A stretch of 64,000 nt of DNA, from positions 6,360,501-6,424,500 of the forward strand of contig NC_092568.1 of the NCBI RefSeq assembly GCF_037975245.1, read 5' to 3'. This document shows positions 12,701 through 23,900 of the stretch, in pieces (within the stretch, counting starts at the first letter, position 1; each line of letters starts with the position of its first letter). A program made the position numbers and the translations under genes. The stretch comes from Apostichopus japonicus (taxonomy: Eukaryota > Echinodermata > Holothuroidea > Aspidochirotida > Stichopodidae). Below the pieces are notes generated by a model that saw only the letters and a list, made by a program, of their open reading frames with translations, did not search any database and was not told the DNA's origin.

Positions 12701-15700
12701 CTCTGAGCTATTAAGGTCACTCAAAGATTAATAAAGGAGTCCCCTGGTGGGTGGAATATATGCACTGGGAATCCTTAATTATAGTTCTTATTATTTTTAA
12801 TTTCAATTATTATTATGATGGAAGAAGCATGACTATGTGTGTTTATAATCGTAGATATGATAGAGCAGTAGTACCCATTACAGATCAAACACACATTTTG
12901 TACACAGGACCACAATCTTATCCCCTCAGTCAAGGCTCACCTGAGTCGGAGGAATGCATCATCAGAGCTGACAGAAGACCAACATGGGCAATACAAACTT
13001 ACTCATGGAGTAGCTGCACAGTGAAGGTGACAATTTACAAATATTTAACATTCCGATTTCTTTACACCTACTTGATTCTACCTAGATTACATAGCTTACT
13101 TGTAGCTTATTACATGCAGGTAATTAAGGACTACAATAACTACAGCTTAACCACACAGCTTACTAAGGATATCTAGGTAATTGAAAATAATATTTAGAGA
13201 ATGTTAACAAAACATGGGCATTAATGCTATTTTAGTATTTGCAGATCATTATGTTACTAGCTAGCTGTTAATTAGCACATCAGAACAATTAGTTAATAGT
13301 CAACGTACCTGAGTAAGTAGAGAGCTCTATCTACATCATTTAGTTTCTCATCTACGGTCAACCGTTCAATTTCCTCTGCAGTCTGAAAAGCAAAGAAATA
13401 AATAAGCCCTGACATTTACAATCTCTGAATGGCCGTCCTGGATGAGAAGTTGCGTCTCAGCAAGAGCTCTAGCAACCGGGCTGATGAGCAGTGTGACTTT
13501 GTAGTAACTGTCCTAGAAAGAGTACAGCTGTTGAAAGTATTGTGCTCTCTACCAACATGAGATAATCAGCTGCCTCCTGACAGCAACAGACAATTTACAA
13601 CTGATTCTCTTTCAAGGAGCATGTGTTGTTGATGAGGATTATAAATCATTATTACTGATGACATTCAGAGAGTCATGCATGAGGATATACCACAAGTAGA
13701 GGATGACAATACTAGTTATTATTACAACATAAACTGATGATACATGGTTACTCCTGATGAGGATATACCACAAGTAGAGGATGACAATACTAGTTATTAT
13801 TACAACATAAACTGATGATACATGGTTACTCCTGATGAGGAAACACCACAAGTAGAGGATGACAATACTAGTTATTATTACAACATAAACTGATGATACA
13901 TGGTTACTCCTGATGAGGAAACACCACAAGTAGAGGATGACAATACTAGTTATTATTACAACATAAACTGATGATACATTGTTACTCCTGATGAGGATAT
14001 ACCACAAGTAGAGGATGACAATACTAGTTATTATTACAACATAAACTGATGATACATGGTTACTCCTGATGAGGAAACACCACAAGTAGAGGATGACAAT
14101 ACTAGTTATTATTACAACATAAACTGATGATACATGGTTACTCCTGATGAGGATATACCACAAGTAGAGGATGACAATACTAGTTATTATTACAACATAA
14201 ACTGATGACACATGATTACTCCTGATGAGGATATACCACGAGTAGAGGATGACAATACTAGTTATTATTACAACATAAACTGATGATACATGGTTACTCC
14301 TGATGAGGATATACCACAAGTAGAGGATGACAATACTAGTTATTATTACAACATAAACTGATGATACATGGTTACTCCTGATGAGGATATACCACAAGTA
14401 GAGGATGACAATACTAGTTATTATTACAACATAAACTGATGATACATGGTTACTCCTGATGAGGATACACCACAAGTAGAGGATGACAATACTAGTTATT
14501 ATTACAACATAAACTGATGATACATGGTTACTCCTGATGAATCATGCACAGGCTCTCTATACTCTTATGTGGATTCATAGACAGTCTAGTTCAGTGTGTC
14601 AACATCAAAAACAGAGCTTTAATCAGCATTATTCTTTAAATCGATTCTATATTTATCAAGGACGGATAAACCACTTAGTTATTGGAGTTTTGGATGATGT
14701 TTATGTCTTGCTTCTGTTAAATATATTGTAAAAGATATCCTTCATAATGGTTAACCATAAATTAGTGTGTAATGTATACATGTTCATATTGTCCAAACCA
14801 AACATCTATCGTAATCTTTAACTCATCTGGAATATGAAGACTTTATCCCACACACTTCTGAATATTGATAGGAAGGTACTAAAGATAAATTAACTGCACA
14901 TGTTCCATAACTTTATAGCTCTGATGAAAGAATATATCCATCACCAACATTGAAAAATTCCTAAGCAATGTAAAACAAATGTATTAAAAAGGTTCTACTT
15001 TAGGCCATAGCATTTATTAAATGTTTAATATATACAAACTAATCAAATGAATCTAGTTGGTGCAGTTTAAACAAGTGTATTGCATTTGCACTGCATACAA
15101 TTGGTAAACATTGGGCTACCGCCAATCGTAATACAAAGTAGTAGTGTTGCCACTTTTAAATGTTTTAAAACCGCTAAACGAATGAATGTACCATTTAACA
15201 GAAATCGCGTTTCTGTCAAACAGCCACTCGGTCCTGTCACCTAGCATTTTAGCAATTTGTGGCGAACAAAATCCTCTGTAATATAATTCTACACATAAAT
15301 TTGCCATTTAAAGAAGGCTAATTGACTGAAGTACCAAATGGCCACACTGGGTTATAATGGGGGGAAAAGGCCGCACAAACATTTCTGTTTCATGACATAG
15401 TAGTACACTAGACTGTACTGTGTACTGTACATGTGCTATATAAATTAAAGCAAACACCAAGTGGGACTGTATCGGCAGTTAACATATATACTTCAATGCT
15501 GAGTACATGTGCAATATTTAAGCATTTATAGCCTATTGTGACGTTTTGTCGACAGTTAACATATACTGTGTACTGTGTACATGTGCAATACTTTAAGCCA
15601 AAAAGCCTATAGTGAGGATGTATCCGCAGTTAACATTTATACTTCAATGCTGAAATTCTTTAAGAATTGTGTTTGTACGATCGAAAAACTTCCTCAGGGA

Positions 15701-16891
15701 AATGACGGAGAAGGACATGTTATTCTGATTGAAACTGATTTCATGTAAAAAGCCTTAGAAGTGTATCCATAGAGAAAATGTTTGGCTATCCCTGGTGTTT
15801 GAAACGTTCATTTTACCATAATTGAAAAGAACGGAAACTGGCTACACTAATTAAAGGGGACTCTGAACTGTGTATCACTGGTAACAAACTTGACTGCACT
15901 TCCAACTGTAGTAGTAATTGTCAATGAAGTCAAGTGGTTTTCCAGATAAGGAGTGCAACCATCAAGGCATCTTAGGATACCAACAGACACTGACCTACTA
16001 AACCATAAACCTATTAACCTAGACTTTTACCATATATGCATGTTGATCCATTATCAGAGTCACACAGGGTAGTTATTGTTTTTAATAACTGTTTGAAGTT
16101 TTAGAAAGACAGATGTCCAAGTTTTCTTGATACAAATAAATATATGTGACATGGGAAAAGGGTGAAAAAAATTGAAAGCTTAATAAATAAAAAAATTGGA
16201 TTTTCTATGAAAACCTGTGGCATCTCTGATTGATAGAAACTATGTGTGAGAACAACAAGTGACTGGAATCAACAACTGCTAGTTAAAGGTATGCTGTATT
16301 GGCACCCAAATATGCTAGGTATTCAAATATGGTCACCTTTGGTCAAACTTCTTAAACTGTTTTTATTAGAGAGGAAATTTTCCTAACTGGGATTTTCAGT
16401 CATCTTGCATGTTCCTTAACAATGTCTGAGAACAATTTGTAGAGTAAAGACCTCCAGGAAAGTACTTTTATGAAAACTTGTAGCAATTATAGCGTGGTAT
16501 AATTCGGGGCCTATACTGACTACAGTACCTTTAAACTTCCAAAGAAGATCCTGTTAGGATCAAAACATCATGTCTTCCAACTTGTATATTTACCGACACA
16601 GGTGTTTTGCAATACATTTATAGTAAGTTCACATTTTTTTCCCTCTCCCTTTATAAGTTCCTTTGCTGAAAAATTGCTACAAACAGACTTTGTAAAGTAT
16701 AAATAGTCAAAACTTAAAACCCACAACAAAGTTGTTATGCATTCTAAAGAATCATTCTCAATTTATCTCACCTTGAGCCCTGTGGTGATGGTTCTCTCCA
16801 AGTCCAAGTTGAGATCCCTTAAATCATTTTCCATCTCATCCAACAAGTCATCTTCATCCTCCATTCTGCCCCATTCAAAGGCTTCACCCAT
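741..16891 (-). CDS. PPP4R4: PPP4R4-like protein, N-terminal part (3 exons, gene continues off the left edge)
   Basis: Regulatory subunit 4 of protein phosphatase 4, a HEAT-repeat scaffold thought to hold the PP4 catalytic subunit in the cytoplasm. Coding exons on the minus strand: 16772-16891 (40 codons, ATG at 16891-16889), 13309-13382 (74 nt) and 741-843 (103 nt). All have GT/AG borders and phases that join cleanly, giving 99 residues. Exon 1 is acidic (MGEAFEWGRMEDEDDLLDEM...). The run TAEEIERLTVDEKLNDVDRA, then ALYLLSSGQDVQ, and later MRKVVPKVR, closely follow vertebrate PPP4R4 (TPEEIERLTVDE..., YLLSAGQDVQ..., LPKVR), recalled from memory and not searched. Exon 3 ends in phase 0 with donor AGG|GTAAGT. 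The next exon, which should encode the first HEAT repeats, is not in the remaining 740 bases. Introns are 3.4 kb and 12.5 kb. Identification is firm; exact 5' transcript ends are not known. Confidence 0.88.
844..3164. other. PPP4R4 intron 2, low-information part
   Basis: AT-rich intron sequence with no gene. A C-run at about 1760-1775, preceded by GCGGCGTGCCC, looks like an end of the G-run/C-run dispersed repeat family that is dense at 20.9-25.5 kb. Confidence 0.45.
3172..3420. repeat. Minisatellite, about 30-bp unit, 8 copies
   Basis: Imperfect tandem units of the type GGAAAGCCCTGCAGCTAGG followed by AGGAAACCTT. Copies vary between GGCAGAAACC and GGAGGAAACC. It sits in PPP4R4 intron 2 and has no coding sense. 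Confidence 0.85.
3421..6044. other. PPP4R4 intron 2, no feature seen
   Basis: A (CT)n microsatellite lies at about 3565-3595. Otherwise the stretch is unremarkable AT-rich sequence. The 64-codon ORF at 4476 has no recognisable motif. Confidence 0.4.
6050..6845. repeat. Minisatellite, about 26-bp unit, about 30 copies
   Basis: Units such as CTGTAACCAGCACTGCCACT plus GTACTA repeat with single-base and short indel variation over 0.8 kb. The short minus-strand ORFs here are translations of the array in shifting frames, not genes. Confidence 0.9.
7110..7722. mobile_element. TTAA-flanked MITE with 15-bp terminal inverted repeats
   Basis: The left end AGCAGCATTTTGCGT (7110-7124) is the exact reverse complement of the right end (7708-7722). 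The 613-bp segment is flanked on both sides by TTAA (7106-7109 and 7723-7726), a target-site duplication typical of piggyBac- and Kolobok-type transposition. There is no transposase. Near the centre is a strong hairpin at 7381-7426 with an 11-bp perfect stem (ACCAGGGAGTT / AACTCCCTGGT) and a 7-base loop. The ends do not carry the CCC start usual for piggyBac, so the superfamily is left open. Confidence 0.75.
8385..8828. repeat. Two-copy direct duplication, about 215 bp each
   Basis: 8385-8606 and 8618-8828 share long stretches in order, including TGATGTGGATCACTTGTAAC, GGCATGTCAGCACAAAC and AATTCTGAAAGTTGCA, with small indels. This is a diverged local duplication inside PPP4R4 intron 2; no function is suggested. 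Confidence 0.85.
8829..9903. other. PPP4R4 intron 2, no feature seen
   Basis: AT-rich intron with a short (CA)n run near 9450. The ORF at 8947-9156 has no recognisable domain. Confidence 0.4.
9931..10005 (+). mobile_element. Short LINE/SINE 3'-tail insertion with long target duplication
   Basis: A roughly 75-bp insert contains the hairpin GAAGCGTTTTGTGAAACGCTTC and the tail motif GCGCTATATAAAT followed by ATT-rich sequence, which resembles the 3' ends of CR1/L2-type LINEs and their SINEs (compare 37610-37643). The flanks repeat each other: GTGATTGT...GTTGATAGTATTTTGT at 9904-9930 and again at 10006-10036, consistent with a target-site duplication of about 27-30 bp. The family assignment is tentative. 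Confidence 0.5.
10052..10312. repeat. 59-bp tandem repeat, about 4.5 copies
   Basis: Units start at about 10052, 10111, 10170, 10229 and 10288 with GTTCCATTAGTAATTACTGC or the variant GTTCCTTTAGTCCTTACTGC, and end with TTGCTGGACT. The two variants partly alternate. Confidence 0.85.
10313..11324. other. PPP4R4 intron 2, no feature seen
   Basis: No convincing exon, RNA gene or repeat. The 60-63-codon ORFs at 10653 and 11029 lack motifs and splice support. Confidence 0.4.
11325..12190. repeat. 28-bp minisatellite, about 30 copies
   Basis: The core unit is CAAGACAGGACCATCCTGCA plus CATAGCCT. The left end is more diverged (CCTCCTCACAGTGACCATCATG type) and the centre and right are nearly uniform, which suggests growth from one side. 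It lies in PPP4R4 intron 2. Confidence 0.92.
12191..13308. other. PPP4R4 intron 2 end adjoining exon 2
   Basis: Holds a 141-codon plus-strand ORF at 12751-13176 (antisense to PPP4R4). It is tyrosine- and isoleucine-rich with no recognisable domain and is judged a chance ORF. Nothing else was seen. Confidence 0.4.
13681..14539. repeat. 78-bp tandem array, 11 copies
   Basis: Very uniform 78-bp units (GAGGATATACCACAAGTAGA ... TACATGGTTACTCCTGAT) start at 13681 and recur exactly every 78 bases to 14461. Because 78 is a multiple of three, the minus strand is open for 278 codons as a 26-residue repeat rich in V, I, S and Y. It sits in PPP4R4 intron 1, in the sense direction of that gene, without splice or start support, so it is treated as a satellite and not a gene. 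Confidence 0.93.
14540..16771. other. PPP4R4 intron 1, right part
   Basis: Mostly unremarkable. At 15430-15660 there are imperfect direct repeats built on CAGTTAACATATATACTTCA and GTACATGTGCAATA. A 63-codon minus-strand ORF at 15116-15307 has a segment that looks helix-turn-helix-like (YYRGFCSPQIAKMLG) and may be a transposase scrap; it is not supported as a gene. Confidence 0.4.
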
Positions 16892-17047
16892 CTTGTGACC
16901 GTTAGCAGGTCACAGCTAAGGATGACTCAGAACAACTCACAAAATAACTTTTTACCTTTTGACACTCAAAAACTTTTTCATGTTCCAGGTATTAGAGTAG
17001 CTTACATGTATTGTCAGTCTATTCCTGGGTGCTAGACTGTTTAAACT
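16892..17047 (-). other. PPP4R4: Probable PPP4R4 5' UTR segment
   Basis: Immediately upstream of the PPP4R4 start codon on the minus strand the sequence runs without a recognisable promoter to a pyrimidine tract followed by TTTGCAG, a good 3' splice site, with the exon beginning at 17047. This suggests that the ATG-bearing exon is exon 2 of the transcript and that a noncoding first exon lies further right, possibly beyond the transposon at 18215-20058. Inference from one splice-site match only. Confidence 0.45.
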
Positions 17048-18210
17048 CTGCAAAAAAAAGAAGAGAGTTTATGAAATTAAAAAGGAAGGATTCTATTTAA
17101 ATTGTCCAATCCATCATATCCATGGTCTTAATCCCCATCCCCTTAAATTCACTCGACCTCCCCCCCCCCCCTCCCTAAAGCTTTTGGTTTCAGCTGGATA
17201 AACTGGAGTGGACATTGAATTAAGGTAGCATCTGATATATTTATCATAAATTAACTGAATTCATACCAGAGGGAAAAGGAGGTATTTACACAAAAGTCAG
17301 AACTATCCTGCACATAATCTATCCACCACTAATTACAAGGCAAGGGTTAATAATGAACTTGGAAACTTAGCAACAGTAGTTGTGATAAAGTGCAGCACCA
17401 CATTAGCTCACAACAACATCAGAAAACTGTTTAAGTATGAATACAAATTTATAAATTCTGACAGGAAGTAGGCAAATAGGTATTAAGCAAAGGACTAAAG
17501 ATGACAGGACAATGTGTGGTACATGATGGATAAATTGAGGAGGAAAATAACAACTTAGAGATAATTAAAGGATGTGAAGACTCGCATAAAAAGAAACGTC
17601 TTTATAGTCATTATTTGCTTCCCTTGCACTAAAATCTAAAATGATTCAGTGTACTGTATGTGTAGGTTCCACATCAAGGGCAACATATTTGTTCACGCAT
17701 GCATCAGATTAATGTTTTGATACACAAACGGATGATTTGTTGAATTTATCATTCGCTTGATCTCTGCATATGAGCAAATTTCTTTGCAAAACATATATCT
17801 CGTCATGATTATATGTGTATGTGTATGGGATAAAGTGTGTGGTACTGATCAGTATAATATCAATGTACAGGTAGCCAGGCTATAGGCTATAATTAGGCGT
17901 AGACCTTTATATATATAGTATACGTAGTATAGCCTACAATGTTAACTGTCACTTCGGACTTGGAGTCAGCTAGTACTTATACTAGACTAGGCCCAGATAA
18001 GTAGAACTTGAAGGGTATTCTGCAATTATGCCAGGGACTCAGACCTAGCTAGTTAGCTTAGATAATGAACCATTGTGGCCTAGGCTAGCCGACTTAGCCT
18101 ATATAGCCAGACTGTTACACTTACAGTTAAGTGTTACGATCCATGTTAAAGTTATTCTGCATGTTACTCTCATCAGAATCAGGCTTTGTCTATCTGATAT
18201 GCTTGAATGC
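17048..18210. other. Intergenic or 5' flank of PPP4R4
   Basis: A C-run lies at 17160-17173. No gene was seen. The promoter and first noncoding exon of PPP4R4 probably lie here or to the right of the transposon, but no core promoter element is distinctive. Confidence 0.35.
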
Positions 18211-18214
18211 TTAA

Positions 18215-20058
18215 AGATGAACGATAGTGATTTTTCAGCATCGACGAAAAAATACGATTTTATTCAAGAGTATTCTAGTTGGTTTCCATATTACACATGT
18301 GAAAATTCAAGTCAATCCGATGTTGGGAAAGGCCTTAAAAAAATTCCTAAACTCGTTGATTTTTTAAACAAAAATTGGGCTTTTCGCGAAAAGCGATTTG
18401 ATGATCACGTGATCTACAGTGACATGTGACGTCATTTTGATGATAACAAAGTGAAGTGTACTTCAGCAGTGTGCACTTAGTGCGTAAGTTTAGTTGCAAC
18501 CTACTCTGTATTGGACTCGACAAACAACTTAAACCACTAGCAAAATGCCAAGAAATTGCGTTGTAGGGGGATGCAACAGAACGAATGTGGACTCTACAAT
18601 AAGTTTTTTCAATTTTCCAAGCGGAAAAAGTGGAGAGAGATATCGGAAACTCTGGATACGATAGCCCCTCATCGATTTTTTTTAACTTAAACGTAAACGT
18701 AACATTGAAAGGGAAGAGAGGAGATTTGATACACTGCTTGAAACAAAGGTGTTATTGTTCCTGCTTTTTCTTGTCGTTTAAGTGAAGCTGACTGCCCCAA
18801 TGTAAATTACGGAATAATCGGTCATAGAGCCATCTCGGACCAAATTGAAATTTGCGTGTGGCAAGGTCACTAAAGTAAAAAAAGTTTGAAAGATTGATGC
18901 TTTTATGCCGCATTATTTATATATATCCCGATAAATGCAACAGTAGGTGTTGGAATTGGAAGACATGTCAGACGTGAACAACCTAATGACTATGTGAGGA
19001 GAGAATCAACGTGCAAATTTCAATTGGGGCATGGACGTCGCTTAGGCAGTTTTTTTGGGCAGAGATGTGTTCATACCCTCCAAACCACTTTAAATGTAAT
19101 ACGAATAGGAAATATGTGTATGCTCGAGCGAAACAAAACATCGTGTAAGTATTACTATACGGTAGCGCACACTGTCACTTATGTTTGCACAGTGTGAAAG
19201 TACCGTTTGCGGACCTACGTGAAGTTGGGCTAGATTACGATTCCTCCTAAGCCCAAACCACGAGGCATGCATGTGAATAAACGCAAAAGGCATTGCATGT
19301 AGTGAGAAAATTTTTCGAGCTAGACTAACTACTCGATTGAGTTCAAATGCGGTTGTATTTCAAGCTCAATGAAACCTTTCTGTTGGATTTAATGACGCAC
19401 GGAACAAGGAACGTTTATGTTTTACAGTAGGCCTAGTGCATACAAGCGAATCTACTTTGTTTAGAACTTTGGATTTTCTTTCGGATGTTATACTAATCTA
19501 CGTTTAGGCGTGAGACTATCATCACTATTGTTATTGTGCCAGTTTGACTGGTAAGTGAGCACATTCATACATCACTCTGTATAAAACCCGCCAAAAACGT
19601 GATCTTGAGATTTACGTTACTTTGGGTCAGCTTGCGAGTTACCTCTTCAGATATTGGGAAATCGTTGCGAAATCGCCGCAAATTTCGTAAAAACAAACTT
19701 ACACGTGGTGAAGAAATCAAGCAACACCATGATATTCATTATCTATTTATGACTTGAACATTACGCCGGAAAATAACAGTTATGCTGACACGAAATGCAC
19801 GCACAGCACCGTACTGAACAGTTCACAACAGAAAAGATCATCACAGTGACGTCATTCACTGACCTGAGGGCTGTTCAAGGTCGTTTCAGTGTTTGCAAAT
19901 TCCTAAATTACGGAGACGAAAAAACCACGTTATAATTCCCTTTTTTATAACTTTCCGGTGTGCTATTTGGAAAATTAAAAAAATGGATTGCTTGGTAACA
20001 TATGAACTACATTATATATGAAAATGAGAGATTTTTTTTCTGTCACTATCGTTCCACT
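18215..20058 (+). mobile_element. Kolobok-like DNA transposon relic with THAP remnant, TTAA target duplications
   Basis: The ends are inverted repeats: AGATGAACGATAGTGA at 18215-18230 and, read from the right, AGTGGAACGATAGTGA ending at 20058. They match at 14 of 16 positions with a 12-bp perfect core. TTAA flanks both sides (18211-18214, 20059-20062). A THAP-type zinc-finger start codon lies 330 bp from the left end. TTAA duplications together with a THAP domain are the hallmark of the Kolobok superfamily (established knowledge). At 1844 bp and with no long transposase ORF, this is an internally deleted or decayed copy. TGACGTCA palindromes sit at 18427-18434 and 19847-19854, about 210 bp from each end, and could be subterminal sites. 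No other copy was seen in the window. Confidence 0.65.
18545..18664 (+). pseudogene. THAP zinc-finger N-terminus, truncated by a stop
   Basis: From ATG at 18545 the reading frame gives MPRNCVVGGCNRTNVDSTIS followed by FFNFPSGKSGERYRKLWIR and a stop TAG (18662-18664). The initial M-P-x-x-C-x4-C, the F-x-F-P and the tryptophan of (R)KLW match the first half of the THAP C2CH DNA-binding domain. The second zinc-binding pair (C-x2-H) and the AVPTIF-like end are missing downstream in this frame. It most likely derives from the transposase of the surrounding TTAA element. An intron splitting the domain just before the stop cannot be excluded. Confidence 0.6.
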
Positions 20059-20062
20059 TTAA

Positions 20063-20977
20063 GTTACGGAAGTCCTTGCCTAGGCTACACATAGGTTGAA
20101 GTTAAATTCTAGACTCGTCTACGTAAGTTTAGTCCCAATTCCTTAGTCCTCTGTTCGTTGTTTGCTGATAAGATCGGGGTAGGCCTAGCCTAGGTCTAGT
20201 TCTAAACCTAAGTATCAATTTACCAAAATTGGATTCAAAGTGTCTCGTTATATATATTCACATTTACGTTATGGCCAGTTAAGTTAAGGTATTGTAATTG
20301 TAAATAATGGTCAGGGCTTAAGTCCACTCGGGCCGATTAACTAACACGATTAACTAACACTAAGTGACCGTAACATTAACAAGTAACACTAACTTTAAAA
20401 TCAATAAATTCAATCTTACACTACAGGAACAGTTACCCAAATTTGAGAAAATATTAGCAGACAACTCACGATTACAACATTGACCAAATCTTCGAGGTCC
20501 GAATGTGCACTGTCCTCAATTCGAGTTCATAAACCAAGAGAATAAATACTCCACAAATCCCACCTAATCACATCATTCAGACCACTTGCAACAACATGAT
20601 TGTATGCAAACACACGTAGTAATATCAAAGACTTTCGTTGGTAAATACAGGCCTAGCTTATACTAAATAGTACTTTTTATCAGTATTATTTAGGATATAT
20701 AGTTGTACATACTGCGTACGTCTGACTACACACCAATCAACGAGAAACGAGCACAAATGTGATGTAGAGGGCGGTATTTCCTTTTAGCAAATGTTGAAAA
20801 GGGCGACATTTATTTTAAGCAGATTTTTAGAGTAGATCTTCAACATTTGTTTTACGATGCCGTTCGAACCTGAAATTCCTGAACAATGTAGCGTAGTTCA
20901 GAAGCTTCACCATTCTTGTGTCACTTCATATAATGAATTATGAAAGAATATTTTGTCAATTTTCTAACTTCCATTCA
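20063..20977. other. Intergenic, nothing recognised
   Basis: AT-rich, with no ORF or repeat that can be supported. Confidence 0.4.
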
Positions 20978-23900
20978 GGGGCGTATCCAGGATTTTCCAC
21001 TAGGGGGGGGGGGGGCGTCAGGCATGAATGATCGCCGTCCTGGGGGATGGGTCTAAGGGGAGGGGTGGACAATTTTTGCTTTCGAAGAAGGGCTGAAATG
21101 CAAAATGGTGCCATATGTGATCCATTTTTCGACCTTAATAATAAGCAACATTTCCAGTAAATATGGACACAAAATGCACAATTTAGTATGGCTGGCATGT
21201 CACTTAGTGTTTATAGTGATAATACAAACACAATTACCATCTATGTTTCTAAAACTATTATGCCGCCGAACTTCGCCAGAACCTTTTTTTGGCAAACAAA
21301 AAATAAAGCATACGGGAGGGGGGGGGGGGTTGAGCGATCACCGACATCTCACATAAAGGTCGTCATCAATTTTTTTTTTTTTTTTTGCTAAACGACGGTG
21401 ACGGCTAATAGGGGGGCGCGCGCCTGTTGCATTTTACATGTTACTAATACTTAATCATTCTGAAAATTGTCTGAGAGACGAAAAGTTGAAAATTCAATAT
21501 AATTTAATTAATTAGTTATTACTCTCTCAATAACGCTCATTTCGTGATAAATCTCTGATGCCTTCTTTTGCTTGGTAAAATAAATTTTAGCTTTTCATTA
21601 ATCAGATTATATTTTCACATTTATATTATCTTAAATTTTAACGATATTGTTATGGTGACTCTGTTGGTTTGGTAAGAAGCCGTGTGTTGCACATCTATGT
21701 CAAATTCTGATAAACCGCAAAGATATGGATATATTTAAGTTCCATAATATTGTCCGAATACACATAAAAAGTCTTTGGTATTCTTCATAACTTACAATCA
21801 GTCATTTGGGAACTGCTAATATTCATGAGTTGTTTTTATTTTAATTAACACACATTTTAAGTTACAGGAGAGTATAGGCTACATTTACGCTTTAATGTTA
21901 ACCAAACAGGCCGAAAATTCACGTTTTAAAGGAGACAACTCCATCATTATAAAACAAAAGATGCAATGAAAGATAAAGAAAGTGGTTACAATCAGTAAAA
22001 TATATAATTTAAAAACACGGTACTGAAATAAAGGTTTCTTTCTACCGGGATGTTTAGTCAAGTTGCAAGAGAGTAGTGCCTGCGGAGGAAATATCCTCTT
22101 AACGATGACATCATGAGTATCATGACCAATCAAAAAATTAAAATTGCCGCACACAGGCAATTGAATGGAGCATATGGAAATACTATAAAACAAAAGGGAC
22201 TCATAAATATCGTGTCAATTATTACAAGAAACTGGTAACCGTTTTGCATTTAAGAAAGTATTACAATGCATAAGATGATTCCACAACATTTAACGAGAGT
22301 TTAAACCTTTTAAAACATACAGATATATGTTTGTTATACCTAGATATAGGTATACCAAACAGGTTGATAGTACTTTATTGAAAACTAGATATTAGTTTTC
22401 AGAATTCAACACGATGCAGCATATTATGGGAGCCCATGCTGAAGTTTTTTCAGAAGCCGAATAAGAAATGTCGCTATAATCTACTCACCTAACAGTTATC
22501 ACACTAAACGCAGCATGCCGCCTCAGAATCAGGCATCTTGTTGCCAACTTGTTCTTTTGGTGACCTCCAAGGACAATTGCGTGCAGGCGCGTAGCCAAGG
22601 AGGGGGGGGGCGAAGGGGGCAGCCGCCCCCCCTTGAGCATTTTTTTTTTTAATGTTTTTATGATATCGCTAGTATTTTCAAAAGAGAAAATGCTAAGATG
22701 CAACTTACAAGGCCTGGGAAGTGTCATTTCCAGCGATCTGGGAGGCATTTTCAGCCAAAATTTTCTTGTACGCTTTGCGCCAACTCATGGTGGCGCTACT
22801 CTTAGAAAGTTTGCAATGCCGAATCTACAGTTTCACAGCTCCCTTGGCAAATTCCTGGTTACGCGACTGATGGCGGGTGCAAAGGGGAGACGGGGACACG
22901 CCAGTCGGGGGAAAATTGTTCAGGTGGGGAGATTCTTGCATTCAGTCGGGAAAGAATTGAACCAATATTAAGGGTGAACCGCCCCCCCCCCCCTCTTCAA
23001 CCTCTCACATAATGTTTATTATCTTGTGTTCAGGGCTATATAGTAGACCTACAACTTATAGTATAAATATGCCTCAGAATACACCACATGACGTATACAT
23101 TTTTGGGAACCCCCTCAAACCCCCTACATACGGGCGACGACTTCAGTGACCCCATAGGGCTACACCCAGTCTATTACAAAATCGTTTTCCACCTCTGAGC
23201 CACTGGCGGATCCAGGGCCTTTGTTTGGGAGGGGCCAAAGTGGAATTAGAGTGATATGGGGGAGGGGTCTAAGGGGAGGGGCAGGCGCGGCGGAACGGAA
23301 AAATTATTGGGGGGGCTAATGTGTGGACACTATCTAAGCGGAGCGCCACCATCGGTTGGCGCGGAGCGTGCAAGAAAATTTTGGGTTTTTTCAAACCCCC
23401 AGATGGCCGGAAACGGCACTTCCCGAGTGTTTTATGCTTCGAATACCTACCCCTAGAATATGGGTCTCAAGCCTGCAATTTCTCAGATTGCACGAAAGTC
23501 TGTAAAAACATTGTAATTTGTATATTCAATGGTGTTTTAATAAGAGAGTAGCTATTACTCGAAGTTTACTCGCAAAGACGTTTTTGAGTGTAGTAAGGGC
23601 AGTGGCAGAGCTAGGGGTATTGGTCGGGGGGGGGGGGCAAGAATAGTCTGTAGGGGCGCTTTCGACACTATCTAAGCGGAGCGCCACCACAGGTTGGCGC
23701 GGAGCGGTCAGAAAATTTTTGAGTAAAGACACTCCCTAGATTGCAGGAAATCACCCTTTCGGGCCTTACTAATTTGCAGATAAACGGTGAATAAATAGGT
23801 GTCGTCGCCATTTTGTCGGAAAATTACACCAACAGAATATGACAAATGTCAGGTATATGAGAGCGCAATAAAATAGTCAATAATCGCGAATAAGTAAAAA

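Noticed and set aside
12751-13176. 141-codon plus-strand ORF
   Set aside because: Low-complexity composition, no recognisable domain, antisense in a large PPP4R4 intron.
13639-14475. 278-codon minus-strand ORF with 26-residue repeats
   Set aside because: It is the translation of the 78-bp tandem array, open only because 78 is divisible by three; no domain, no splice support.
13681-14539. Box C/D snoRNA-like TGATGA and CTGA motifs in each 78-bp unit
   Set aside because: The motifs are common by chance, no terminal stem was seen, and spacing between C and D boxes does not fit.
18073-18429. 118-codon ORF crossing the left end of the TTAA element
   Set aside because: It runs across the transposon border with no domain; chance ORF.
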